64,000 bases of DNA from Sphaerosporella brunnea (Eukaryota; Ascomycota; Pezizomycetes; Pezizales; Pyronemataceae), in assembly GCA_008704415.1 (NCBI GenBank), contig VXIS01000014.1, positions 124,001 through 188,000 on the forward strand, given 5' to 3'. A program made the position numbers and the translations under genes. Of the stretch, positions 1-10,811 are shown piece by piece (within the stretch, counting starts at the first letter, position 1; the number at the start of each line of letters is the position of its first letter). The notes under the pieces are model-generated. The model saw only the letters and a list, made by a program, of their open reading frames with translations. It was not told the DNA's origin and made no database searches.

Positions 1-696
1 GGACCCTGCAATAGCAATAGAGAAGTTAATCGGCAAGCGGGGTAGAATTGATCCTGCAAAGCATATTTAAGCACAGGTACATGGAGGTCAGTGTAGTTAC
101 TTTACGCAGAGCAGAGAACACCACGCTTTACGCTCTCAAATTGGGTATGACCGCGGCAATCTCATGCCCTTGAGCGAACGAACAGACGAACGGAAATATG
201 GTAGTTAGTTCAGGTGTTTATTTGAAGTATGTGGTTTAGTGAGGAAGTTCTAGTCCTCAAATACCAGTAGGGTACGAGTACAGTAGACGTCCGCGAATGG
301 GAATACTAGTCACGACGTGGAGTCCTGGGGATTTGCACGCGTACGGGCCTCACAAATCACAAATCACGAGGCTTGGTTTGTGCTATCAGCTTCGCAGCAC
401 AATTCTTGACGAATTGGAGCAGATCCAAGCACTCTAGATATCTATTATTCTATTCTACAGCCAAAGAACAGAACAAAACATACGCCCCAGAGTGCGCCAA
501 AGAAAATGATATACATGAAGCCGTACAAACAAATGCAACCATTGCCCGCATCATTCATACTAAAGATGTACCTAAAAACCCCACCATGGAAGCGACAAGA
601 AAGGCGGTGGGGGGTAAAAGAGAAGAAAAGAAACAGCCACAGAATCCCAGTTCCAGACCGAATTCCACCCGTGCCGATATCAATCAGCTCGGCACC
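1..696. other. Left-edge intergenic region
   Basis: I see no recognisable gene here. The last part should hold the 3' untranslated region of the minus-strand SED5 gene, which ends at 697. Plus-strand open frames running through 373-1296 are the antisense shadow of SED5 and have no family features. Confidence 0.5.
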
Positions 697-1703
697 TTAC
701 GAGACCAGCACCCACAACAAGAAAAAGATCATGAGCACACCAAACATCTTAACCATCAACCAGCGATTGCTAGAGACCCTCGCAAAGTACTTCAGCAGTT
801 CCCTCTGGCCACCCTCAACATTAGCCACCACATCCTCCGTCTCGTGATCGATCCTCTGTATCATCTCCCTCTGCTCCCCGACCATCTGCGCCAACTGCCC
901 AAAGATGCCTCCCAGCTCCGTAATCGTCCTTTCGATCGCCTCGATCGCCTCTCCACGAGCCTGGATATACGATCCCTGCCCGCCCTCCTCCAGCATCGCC
1001 AGCTGCTGTGCGCTGCTCTGGGCTGGGGGATCGAGCGTAAGCAGATCCCCGCCCTTGGGCTGCGGGGTCGACGAAGGGGTACCATACAGGGGCGAATGGC
1101 TGTTACCATTCAAGACGCTGGGGGGACTGGCCGGCCTAACACCACTCACAAACTTCTCCGTCCTAGCTCTGGAGGCCTGAATATTTTTCGTCCTGACCTC
1201 GAGGACCTCCTTGAAGCCCACACTGACATCGGCCAATTTCCCCTGCAGCATGACGACGACGTTCTTGGAGTGCTCGCCCGCCGACGCCGACGGTGACTGC
1301 TGCGCTTTTACAAACGCCTGCAGCGAGCTGATCTGCGAGTTTATCGCTGAAAGGTCCTGCTTGATCACGTACGTGAGCTCCGCGATCTCGACGGGCTTGT
1401 CGTCGAATAACGTCTTGCGCTTGGCCACTGGGTGCACGGTAAAGTCAGCCAGGGGAGGAGGAGGAGGAGAAGGAGGGGAGTCGCACGCATCGCCAATCGC
1501 TCGAGCTTCCCCATTGTGTCGGTGATAGCGCGGCCGATATCGGCGGCCCGTCGTGCAAACTCTCCGCGCGGGTTTTTGGGCCGCGCAGCTGGCTCCTCAG
1601 CTAGTAGTCGCTGGTGCGCGTTGGTGCGGCCTTTTAGTTTTTTGGAGACTGCCGTCGTGAGCGTGTGGAACTCCGAGGTTCGGTCTTGGAGGGAGACGGC
1701 CAT
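697..1703 (-). CDS. sed5: Syntaxin-5 family Golgi t-SNARE Sed5
   Basis: Qa-SNARE of the cis-Golgi, required for ER-to-Golgi vesicle fusion with Sly1 and the Bos1/Bet1/Sec22/Ykt6 partners. Exons 1487..1703 and 697..1427 (complement) give 315 aa. The 59-nt intron has donor GTGCGA, branch GCTGAC and acceptor CCCAG, and joining them restores the Sed5 block ending AKRKTLFDD. Visible features: an N-terminal LQDRTSEF motif matching the Sly1-binding N-peptide of Sed5 proteins; an Habc region; a SNARE motif near the C-terminus (ITELGGIFGQLAQMV, with the central-layer Gln in FGQLA); and a single C-terminal membrane anchor (about residues 295-315) that ends the protein. The length is normal for fungal Sed5. 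Start chosen at 1703 because the N-peptide follows at once. The next gene upstream (FAD oxidoreductase) is on the same strand. Identity is confident. Confidence 0.95.
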
Positions 1704-2044
1704 GGCGGTTCGATTCGATATTGCGCGTGCGGTTCGTGGGATGTGGCGAGTGCAAATTCCGGGTTCTGGTATTAGTAGAGGCAGTAGATGAGGTCAAGAT
1801 GGTGATGCTCGGATTCAGGGATGGCCTATGCGCCAGATGTCATTATTGGAACAGAAGAGGCTGTGCGGCGGCAACGGCTTGGCTGCGCTGCTCAACCACG
1901 AGGGCGCAAAATCATTCCACAAGTCAAATTACAGCAACAAGTCGTGAAGGATTCATCTATGGATGAAAAAAGGACATCCCGAGGTATGCGATGCAGCTAT
2001 GCACAAATACAAGTCGATCCCACAACACATAAAAAGCCTAGCGT
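1704..2044. other. Intergenic region between SED5 start and FAD oxidoreductase stop
   Basis: 341 bp that should contain the SED5 promoter (minus strand) and the 3' end of the oxidoreductase transcript. I see no further gene or repeat. Confidence 0.5.
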
Positions 2045-3802
2045 CTAGCCTTCCTTGTCGATTAGCTCCCACCCGTCTTCTTGCGGTACTTCTTCCCAGT
2101 TTTCAACATCTACCAGTCCAAGCCTCTCCGGAGTGGCCTCGAAGGTCCTCGGAAACCATTCGTACAAGCTCAAATCGTGAGATCCAGTCCCTTTCACATC
2201 GGCCTCAATCATTGTGGCCAAAGCCAACGCCGAGCCTGAAGTGAAAGCCATTCCTAAAACTATCAGCGGCTGTCAAAAAACAGTGGAGGCAGAACATGAC
2301 TTACCATGGCCTTCAAACCCAGCCAACATCCACAGCCCTTTAGTATCGTCCATTCTGTTAATTCGTAGCTTCTCCGCGTCCCCCTCTCCTACCGCCGGAA
2401 CCCTTCCTACAAACGGCCGTTTGTCCTTGGAAAATCCCATAGTCCCTGACCATTCCATCCGGGCTTTGCATTCTTTCTTCGCCTCAGCCGGTGCTCGCTT
2501 TTCGAGGTCGTTTTTGTCCTCGTGCGCCCCCACCCATTCGGCGGCATCCCACACATCGTGTCCCGCAGCTGCGCCCAATCGTAATCGACGGAACTTCTCA
2601 ATGAAGCTCTTCCTTAACTCTCGGCTATGTTCTTCCCCCGCATCTTCGCCTTCATATCCGGTCTCGTCCGCAAAATATCCCGGGATAGAGGTTCTGAGGC
2701 CATAGGCAACGTTTAGGTTGATTGCACCGTCTTGCATGCCAATCCCCTGATTCTCCTCAAACTCTCGGCAGCCGCCCAGCATCAGCTCTCCTCCACCACC
2801 GTCTTCATCCAGTGGCCGCTGGATCAGGTAGCAGGCAGTTTTGCGGTCATGTTTCACGAGGCCATATGAATGGGTCAACGGGCGATCCTTGAGGCTTTTT
2901 GGTGGAATGAGGGCAGACATTTGAGCTCGTACAGGGTAGATCCATCCTCGAAAAACCGGCAACAGGTGTGCGGTATGTGCATTGGTGGCAAATATAACTC
3001 TATCGGCGGTCACGATGCCTCGCGGCGTTTCGACAGCCCATTTATCTCCGGCCCGGGAGACCGAGCAAGCGGGCGTTGTAGTCTGCAAATTGAGCCCCTG
3101 GTCTTTAACCGCCTTCTCAAGGATGTGGGACACCAGTTTATACGGGCTCAGCTTTCCGGCGGTAAACACCACTGCGCCGACGGCTGTTGGCGTTCTCAAC
3201 GATTCCCTGAGCTCCCGTCTATTTTCGACGACCCTTAGTCTCGCAGCCAGCTCTGGCGCGAGCCTTTGCAGTGCCTCGATGTTCAATTTCGCGAGCTCGA
3301 AAGGCGCAGCTTCGTAGAAAACGTCGGCTGATGACGTCTCAACCCATTCGCAGTTCACGTTTTCACGCTCGATGTAGTCCTTCACCAGCTGCAGATTGAG
3401 CGCCTCGAACCGAATCCGTTCCAACGCCTCATCTACGCCGAAAACGCTGCACATGTCCACGAACTCGCCGGATTGGTAAAGCATCGGTTTGCAGTGCCCC
3501 CCGTTGCGCCCGGTAGCACCCCAGCAAGTGTTACGAGCTTCGAGCATCAGCGTCGAGTCGGAAAGCCCAAGCTTGTGCAGGTTGTGGAAGAGCATAGTGC
3601 CGGCAATGCCGGAGCCGATTATGACGGTCGACACGGAGGATGGCAGCGAGGCGGTAGTGCGATGGGCATGTAGGAAAGCTGATGGCGGGGCGTGCCAGAA
3701 CGAGTGAGTTGATGCAGGGCGCGGGAGGCCTGGGTCTGCGGTTGGTGGTTCAGTCATTGTCCCTGTAGCTGTAGCTCGCAGGGTTGTGCCAGTCGATGGC
3801 AT
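2045..3802 (-). CDS. FAD-dependent oxidoreductase (DAO family)
   Basis: Flavoprotein amine/amino-acid oxidase-like enzyme; the substrate cannot be read from sequence. Exons 2305..3802 and 2045..2253 (complement) give 568 aa. The 51-nt intron (GTAAGT...TTTTAG) joins AGFEGHG to MAFTSG, rebuilding the C-terminal FAD-binding motif typical of the family. The dinucleotide-binding motif GSGIAG is at about residues 63-68, followed by a GATGRNGGH block at about 90. The start is uncertain: the ATG at 3802 is used because the frame upstream is low-complexity, and a second in-frame ATG at 3757 would remove 15 residues. The first 50 residues are Pro/Thr/Ser-rich, with no clear signal peptide. The stop lies 341 bp upstream of SED5. 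No biosynthetic neighbours suggest a pathway. Family assignment is secure, substrate unknown. Confidence 0.88.
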
Positions 3803-4905
3803 CTTGACTGAGGCCGAGGGGGAATATATTCTGGTACTGAGAGTGTTGGGCAGAAAGTATACATGCAGCGGCGATTTGTGGGTGGGGGAGGGGGTTTGTA
3901 TCTCAGTTGTTTCAAGGCGGGGTTTGATGTGGGAGTCACGCGGGAACGCAGGTGGGTGGTTGGTCAAAGCTGCAGCTACATTGAATGGGTGTGTAACCCT
4001 AACCACAGTTGTCTAGAGTAGAGAGTGACTCATGAAACTTGACTCGCCCAACGTCCAACGTCTCATAATATATAGAGATACAGGCCGGGTTCGACTCAAC
4101 TTCGTGAAACAGCTATCCCCACTCACTCCGATGGTCTTTACATTAGTTACATTCGCCTTATCCATCCTGTCCACCGTCCACCTATTACTAATTACAAATT
4201 TCGAAAAACAACCCCGTCAACCCGTTTTTCCGCAAGAAGTAGCTTCTCGAAGAGTCGAACTTCGCTCAGCCTCTCGGCAGTTAATTCAATAAACGGCATC
4301 TTGATTCTCCCCGCCAACTACCTATGCCCATGTCTAGAAGGAACTGAAGGCTGAAGCAGAGACTTGCGCATATATCCAGCTCACGCCACAGTTGGCAACG
4401 CCAAGCCGATGCATGTTCCACTCCGATTAGCCAAAACCTTGCATCGCGGAGAACTTTCACCGCCAAACTTCAGGTGCCAGGATAGAGGCGCCGCGGCGTC
4501 TAGACGGCCGTAGGCGCCGGGCAACGGCCGAGGTGGACACGGCGGCTGGATGCCGACCAGCCGTGGGGCCGGAGAGCCGTGGGATGATACCAGCCGTACG
4601 CCCAGAGATCCGTGGGAGCTCAGTGCCTAGCCACCGCAGGCCCGGGAATCCATGAGATCTCTTGGGATCCCGATGCCTACATGCTGTAGCCCCACTGTGC
4701 CTAGGAGAGCCCGAAGAGTGGGCCCTGACACCGAAGGGGGGGGGGCAGCCGACCGCGGAATGATGAAACCCCCCCCGCGGCTTACCGGATTGGGGCGATG
4801 GAGTTCGAAGGTCGTTTGGTCTGGACTATGCGGTGTTCGGTTTTCTTTGGTTTTTTGTTTGCTCGGTGGGAAAAGTGACAGCTTGAGCTGGTACGTTAAA
4901 AAAAG

Positions 4906-5110
4906 GGTACCGTATTGACTCAGATTTGGTCAGCGACACAGAATTGCCTTATATATAGGGAAAATTCAATGTCTCCAAAAGGAAGTCAGTAAAAAAAAAA
5001 AAAAAACCCTCCTTGGTAAGCGGCAAGCTTGAGAATTTCCCTATAAGGCAATTCTTTGCCGCTAACCAAATCTGCAGGGGGTCTCTTATATCCAAGTCAA
5101 TATGGTACGT
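4906..5110. mobile_element. Foldback / MITE-like element with ~45 bp arms
   Basis: Left arm 4921-4967 and right arm 5031-5074 are near-perfect reverse complements (both contain AGAATTGCCTTATA and CAGATTTGG), separated by about 60 bp with an A-tract. Outside these, GGTACCGTATTGACT (4906-4920) pairs with AGTCAATATGGTAC (5095-5108), with about 20 unmatched bases between the paired blocks on the right side. No open frame lies inside. This looks like a non-autonomous inverted-repeat element. Its exact ends are uncertain because outer pairing decays beyond 4906. Confidence 0.65.
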
Positions 5111-5338
5111 AAAAGGTATTGAAGGTTCTTTTTTTTGTTTGTTTTGTTTTTTTTGTTTCAGGCCCCCCTGAGCCCTGAGTGTGGATGTCCGAGTACTAGT
5201 ACACCCGGCAGCCATGGCTTCCCGAGATGTTGCATGGCATGACATAGTATGCGCGCGGATCGGTGTTGGGGTGGTGGTGGTGGTGTAAGGTTTTTGTTTG
5301 TGCCTTGGATTTGGGTATATCATGTCCTACAACTGTTA

Positions 5339-5434
5339 GAGAGTTTGCGATTTGCATCCAGACGCAAATTTAAGCTGGCCAAGACTTCGGGTCACCGCCT
5401 GATTTTTGCGTCTAGACGCAAATCGCAAACTCTC
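5339..5434. mobile_element. TA-flanked palindromic mini-element
   Basis: A 96-bp element starting GAGAGTTTGCGATTTGC and ending with its reverse complement GCAAATCGCAAACTCTC. The arms are about 35 bp with a few mismatches, around a 30-bp loop. A TA dinucleotide lies immediately outside each end (5337-5338 and 5435-5436), as expected for a Tc1/mariner-type target-site duplication. It ends 57 bp from the 3' end of the VMA12-like gene. Confidence 0.7.
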
Positions 5435-5490
5435 TAATAATTATTATTGCCGAGCGCATCATCATCATCATCACATGAAAACCACCCTCT

Positions 5491-6129
5491 CTAATCCACC
5501 CTCTCTCCCACCACTCCCTCTCCGCCAACAACCCACCTCACGCCTGTCGGCGCCTTCATCTCACCCTTATCCCTTTCCCTCCTCCCTGCCTCCTCCATCC
5601 TCCTCAAATACCCAGAAAACAACACCACCTCAGCCACGGCCACCAGCACAGCAGCAGCGAACGCGGCGGCCAGCCTCGCCGCCACATCCCAGTGGGCCGC
5701 GACCTTCCACACAGCAGCCGCAGTGGCAAACACACTCAGCAGGACATTGAAAACCACCGAAAGCTGGGGCTTGATGGCAGCCCACGCAGCGGCTTAATCT
5801 TCCTCGGCTTCGGCGGGGGAGGCGACGAGGGCGGCGTAGGATGCGGCTTCGACCTCGGCGCGCAGCCGCGCCATGAGCGCGACGTATTCGGCCGTCTTGG
5901 GCGCGGGCGCGGGCGCCGGCGCGTGGAAGATTTCCGTGCCCTGCAGGAGACGCACGAAGCTGTATCGCTGCCGCTTGTGCGGGTGCGCTGCCAGTAGCGC
6001 GCGCGAGAGTTCGTGGATTTGTTGGTGCGAGAGGTGGCCACATGTGGGTAGCGGTGGGCCGATGTTGGGTAGCGCGTTGTAGACGCCGATCGCGTGGGAG
6101 AGGTGCGGCGTGAGCGTTAGCTGGACCAT
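5491..6129 (-). CDS. vma12: VMA12/VPH2-like V-ATPase assembly factor, interrupted by in-frame TAA
   Basis: ER-membrane factor that helps assemble the V0 sector of the vacuolar ATPase. The frame from the ATG at 6129 to the TGA at 5491 is 213 codons, close to the usual length of the family (yeast about 215 aa). The first 111 residues carry the N-terminal cytosolic part (HKRQRYSFVRLLQGTEIF, then a MARLRAEVE helix). Codon 112 (5794-5796) is TAA. The same frame then continues with the hydrophobic block VVFNVLLSVFATAAAVW, a second membrane helix and a YLRRMEE tail, as in intact Vma12. The frame is identical on both sides, so no indel is involved. A 63-nt intron (donor GTCGCC at 5826, acceptor CCCCAG ending 5764) would remove the stop but has weak sites and would also delete conserved residues just before the first helix. 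Options: real premature stop, readthrough, editing, or base-call error. Confidence 0.75.
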
Positions 6130-8611
6130 TTTGCGGTGTTGGGAGACGTGGTGCTTGGTGACGTCGGCAAGGCAAGGCAACGCGTGGCCGAGGTTGGCGA
6201 GCGACGAGTGAGGGGGCGTGACACCGCTTACTGCTGGAAATTCCCGAAACAGCGGGGAACAGCGTCAAACAGTACATTCCAATGATTCCACCGCAAATCA
6301 CTCGGAATCCGGGTGGCGATGCTCCACTCCACCATGACCGTGATCTCGCGATGCCAGTGCGAATACAGACCCACGGCGGTGAGGTTTTCAAACCATTCTA
6401 CCGCGCTGGTGGTGGGCGTTCATGGTATGGGCATGTCAGAGTTGGGACTTGGTTGCAGAACCGGAATCCAGGCGCTCCTGCGCAGGCGCATGTGCGTACG
6501 CATGCGCACCGGCAATCCACCGGTCGGCCTGAGGAAATGGTGATCCGGCGATCGCGGCCAAGGTTGCTGGGCTGTCGGAGGTGGTGTGCAGCCATCCGAA
6601 CAGGCGTCTACGGCGCCTCTACCACTCCTGTCCCGTAGTGCTCGATAAATGATGCTGAGTCAGCGTAATGTATTGTCAGTGACAGATCATGATGATCCGT
6701 GCAATCGGTGGTGTCGCGGACGAGTTTCTGACATCAGCATGGCGACACTACCATATCCTCGCTCGTGATGCCGCCCACAAGAAATACTTAACTTAAGGAG
6801 GAGTTCACAGAGTTTGGACACCCGGACTTCCAGGTGCCAGTGAGTAACCGCGCGACCTGAGGGGCCGGGTCCAATGCAACAATTGCAGGGCTGGGTTTGT
6901 GAATCACGTTGGAGCCACCGCCTGGAATGTCAGCATTGGCGAAACCAGCAACTTGATCGCGATGAGAATTACAAGACTGCTTCTGGAGCAGTCGAGGGTG
7001 GAGACTCGGAGGGCCCGACTGATGTTACAAATAGGCCGCTTGCTCCTCTGCCAGCAGATATGAAAAGGGGATTGGATAATCGAGGGGCGATGATGGTCTA
7101 TATGGATGCCCTCCCATTTACATGATTTACCAGCACTTATGGTGAGCTTTCGGGCTTCAGGCTGCAGCTGCTTCCCGTATGCCTAATCGGCTTGGACGAA
7201 CAGAAGCAGGAATTTGCTACAGTGGCTGGGCGGTACAAGCCCCCATATCCTCAAGACCTGCGAGGTACGCTCCTTTGAAATTCTGTCCCTCAGAACGATC
7301 CTGCTCTACGCGCAATCTTGTTCAGGATGTTAAGTGCAATTCTTTGGATCCTGCTGTTGCGGATGAGGTGTGTTACGTTCATGTAAATAAGCGGGTGCTG
7401 GATAGGTTCCGCTTAGGTAAGGACGCGTAGAGTTAGAGGATGAAATTATGGCAGGGCATCCGCAGTCGCCTGATTGGCTGGAGGTTGTTCCTCCGGCTTG
7501 AGGTTGTAAATTATTTTCAATCCGTCATCATAGAGCACCTCGCGCTCGTTACCCAAGCCGGCCTCAGCGTCAACCTGACGTCGCCCACGGCCTCGGCCAG
7601 CGATTTCGCCGACGGAACCCACTGGATCAACCAAACCACAAGAAGTGTGGAGGCCGCAGGGGACTGGAAGGAGGTGGAGAAAACTGGTTAAGGCATTCAT
7701 CGATGGTGGAAGAAAGCAAGTGCGCGTCCTACTGGCTGTCCGCTATGCTTTACTCCCATCTGAAGAGGAGGAAGAGGGAGATACCGATGTCGACTTCAAT
7801 CATGAGTGGAGAGGAGGAGCATCCTACAGTCAGTGGTCCACCAGCAGCACCCGGACCCAAGAGACGTCGCCGCCGCACGGCAACAGAAATTGAGAAGGAA
7901 AAGGCTCGGCTGGCACAGGCCAAGGAGAAAAACCATGTGCCCGATCTGGTGATAAGATAGAGGTGAATGGATCCTCGTTGTGTTGAGAATGGCAAAGGTC
8001 AGTTATCATGGATTATACTGCGACGCGTCCAACTTGACGCTGGCCTGTATAAGGCGCGACAGTGAGCTGGGTCAGTGGAATGAGATTCTCAAAAGGGGCG
8101 GAGGAAGTGTGGACGTGTTTCCAGTCGACCAGCTGAAGCTCCCACCGATGCGTGGCTCCAAGGCAAACCAAGACCGCAACCACTGGCAGGCACTGCACCA
8201 AATATGTTCTTCGACTTGCCTGGCTTCCAGCAAGGACCCCCCACGGTGTGTTCCTACGGCCCTCCACCACCACCTCGCCCAGTGTATGCTGGGTCTCCAT
8301 ATCACCGTGATCGGGCATTGGGTTTGCCTTCAACATGTCACACAGCAGCATTCCACGCGACCGCCACATCATACCTCGCCGTGTTGGACCAGATCCAAGT
8401 CCATGATATCATGACCAAAAAAAAAATTCCATCATGTTTTCTTATATCTACTCTAGCTTATATGCATCTGCATCCCTTGCGGGCGAGTGACTCGCCATGT
8501 CTTCCATCAGTAACACCAGCATAATTAATACACGGCCATCGGAGGAGGAGAAGGGGGAGAAAGGTTCACGAAGGCGGCAACAGCAAGCACCGGAGCAAAA
8601 AGAACTCCACA
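6130..8611. other. 2.5 kb without a recognisable gene
   Basis: Open frames on both strands are short (mostly under 130 codons) and show no domain, signal or repeat I recognise. A Lys/Arg-rich frame near 7703-7960 contains PKRRRRRTATEIEKEKARL, which could be a remnant of a nuclear protein, but it has no supported start, exon structure or continuation. The region borders a broken transporter and a stop-interrupted gene, so decayed sequence is the simplest reading. Confidence 0.45.
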
Positions 8612-9413
8612 ATGACCGTCACCAAGCCTGCCGCTTCTACAGCGGTTGGAGCATTTTACATGGCGTCATTACCACCATGCGCAGCTAACAAAAGAAACAG
8701 ATGGCTCACAATAACGATGTCAATCGGCGGAGCCTCGCAGGTACTCATCCACATCCCCTTCCGCTTCAAAGGACAGTACACACTCGGGGCGACGCTGTAC
8801 TTCCTCTCGCTGGCAGTGTTCACGCTCAGCTGCATCTGCATCACGCTGCGCTTCTGCCGTTTCCGCCACACATTCCTGCTGTCGCTGCGGCGCCCAACCG
8901 AGTCGCTGTTTATCGAGGCGGGGCTGCTAAGCGTGGGCACGCTGATTCTCGCAGGCCAGGCGTACGGCGGGGAAATGCTGCAGGACGCGGCGTGATTCGT
9001 GGAAGGAATGTCTACTGTTTGACGGCGCTGTTGTTTACCGTGCTGATCCACATGGTGATGTATAAGTCCTTCTATCCCTTCGCAATATATATAGTTAGGA
9101 CCTAACGCACCATCAGTCGAAGCACACAGTAGAAAACATGACGCCGCTGTGGACATTCCCCATCTACCCGCTGCTGCTAACCGGGCCGACGGCGGGCGCC
9201 ATCGCGCCTTCACAATCCCAGCCGCACGCTCTACAGATGGGGATCGCCGGCCTCGCTTTCCAGGGCATCGGCTTCACGATCGCGTTGATGATCTACAGCG
9301 CCTACATCTACCGGCTGATGACCAACAAGCTCCCGGCAGCCGCACGGCCAGGGATGTTTGTATCCGTAGGCCCATGCGCCTTCACAGTAATCGGGCTCGT
9401 AAACCTCGGGTAA
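8612..9413 (+). pseudogene. Broken TDT-family (malate/C4-dicarboxylate or sulfite efflux) transporter
   Basis: Homology to the SLAC1/Mae1/Ssu1-type carrier family is clear: NRWLTITMSIGGASQVL, the RPTESLFIEAG block, TPLWTFPIYPLLLTGP, and the RPGMFVSVGP block. The reading is broken. After GEMLQDAA there is an in-frame TGA (8993-8995), then a frame change near 9005-9015 before YCLTALLFTVLIHM. A plausible 62-nt intron (9055-9116; donor GTGATG, branch CCTAAC, acceptor CATCAG) then leads in frame to TPLWTF. A TAA ends the match at 9411-9413, leaving roughly the last quarter of a normal carrier (about 380-400 aa) missing, although a weak match may continue to about 9490. No single intron removes the first TGA and the frame change. 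Interpreted as a decayed gene. Confidence 0.8.
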
Positions 9414-10811
9414 GCCGCGTCAGGGGCGATGCGGGGAGCCGACGACCGGCTGCTGGCACGAGTAGTAGAGCTGCGCTGCGGTTTTGTATGAGGCTCTTTT
9501 TTTACCCGATATAGTAATATGAGCGACAATTCATTTAGTGACTAGCTTTACCCAATCGGGAAGGAAACATGAGTGAGGGACGATGATGCATCGGGAGCTC
9601 CCCGGGTGATTAAATTCCTTCACCCGGCGATGTTTTTGAGTGTGTTTTCTACCTGCCTCATCCTGGGTTCCAAAATTCGTCGGTCACCCACAGCTCTCTC
9701 ACTCGGTGCTGCTATTTATGGTTAGTTCCTCATCGGAATCTCACTCGCTATTGCCAAATCGGGTAAGATTTTCGGGGAGGACAATTTGTATTCGCCAAGA
9801 CCCCAGCCCAGCTAAGTGGCACTCTACCAGAGCATGCATGCATTGTAGTCTAACATGCAGCATGAGCGATGACATCGGCATCCACGCATTGCTAACTGTC
9901 ATACCAATGCCATCTCCTCCGTAGTAATAGTTCCCCCCTTTCAAAGCTGCAAGATTGCATGGTCTCCAAACCGCATTATACAAACACCGTTGTTGCCAAA
10001 CCAACTAAACACCCGGCTCGCGCAGATCCAAACGGTCCGGGGGGCGTGGGGGCGCGCATGGTGAGTTGGTTGAATTATTACCTAGGGTAGGTCTCGAGAA
10101 CACGTGCCACCCGTCCAGGCCAGGTCCAAAAAATCCTTCAGAGAAGATGATGCTTGCAGAAGCAGCAGAACCTAACGTTTCAAACATGATTGCACCACGC
10201 ATGCACGCACAACGCACGGCGCAGATCAATCATGTGTTGTGACTAGGGGGGTTTATCCAAGCTGTCTGACAGGTCCAGATTCACTTGCAGCTGGAGCCAA
10301 CACATACCCGCACACACACTCACACACATCCAGCAGAAAACTGATGATGGTGGTGGCGGTTGGGAGAGCGACAGCAGTGGGCGGAGGACTATATTTCCCG
10401 TGTGCCGGGGTAGATGGATCCAATGCGCGTCCCGGCTCTGCGTTCTTTTCATTCTGATAGCAGTAGGTGACGAGTGATTACCCACCACCACCACCACCTC
10501 TGCTGCTATACCCACCCACTGTGTGGCAAAGTTGTTGTTTATGCAGGGTTTGTCCGAGGCATCGTTTATCGGGGGTGGTGCGCTGCGTTAAGCTGGCTGG
10601 CGTGCTGGCGGTATCTTAGTGGACGAGTGACACCTGTGATGCATGCGGCGATATCATTGCATTGCGGGGGCGTTGGCCGGAGCAGACACGAACGGAACAT
10701 ATATGAGCCCTCTGTTTCCGAAGCACAAGAAGAAGAATTCGGTTTGACCGCAACAACCCCACCGAGTGAAACGAATAATTCCGGTAAGAGAAAAAAAAAT
10801 CAAAAAAAATC
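9414..10811. other. Intergenic region
   Basis: The first ~80 bp may carry the eroded 3' part of the broken transporter. The rest has no recognisable gene, tRNA or long repeat. A CCACCA microsatellite lies near 10481-10500. The last few hundred bases should contain the promoter and leader of the plus-strand gene starting at 10812, including an A-rich leader just before the ATG. Confidence 0.45.

Larger units (their letters stand above)
3803..5490. other. Gene-poor region with palindromic mini-elements
   Basis: I see no gene. About 4480-4640 is a GC-rich stretch with loosely repeated GCCGTGGG-like words and no coding signature. From about 4906 to 5110 and from 5339 to 5434 there are two inverted-repeat elements, listed separately. 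A short CAT run (5458-5475) precedes the 3' end of the VMA12-like gene. Confidence 0.5.

Noticed and set aside
373..1296. 307-codon plus-strand open frame
   Set aside because: Antisense to the SED5 coding exon; no homology or codon pattern of its own.
4080..4110. GGGTTCGACTC resembling a tRNA T-loop
   Set aside because: The flanking bases do not form a T-stem, and no matching acceptor or anticodon arms are present. No tRNA was found anywhere in the window.
4480..4640. GC-rich, word-repetitive stretch as a possible structured RNA or satellite
   Set aside because: Repeats are irregular and no consistent unit or long hairpin could be traced by eye.
7703..7960. Lys/Arg-rich frame with PKRRRRRTATEIEKEKARL as a possible nuclear protein
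   Set aside because: Isolated 85-codon frame with no continuation or plausible splice partners.
8000..8600. Possible extra exons of the transporter upstream of 8612
   Set aside because: No homology to the family N-terminus before 8612; the first membrane block is already present in the frame starting there.
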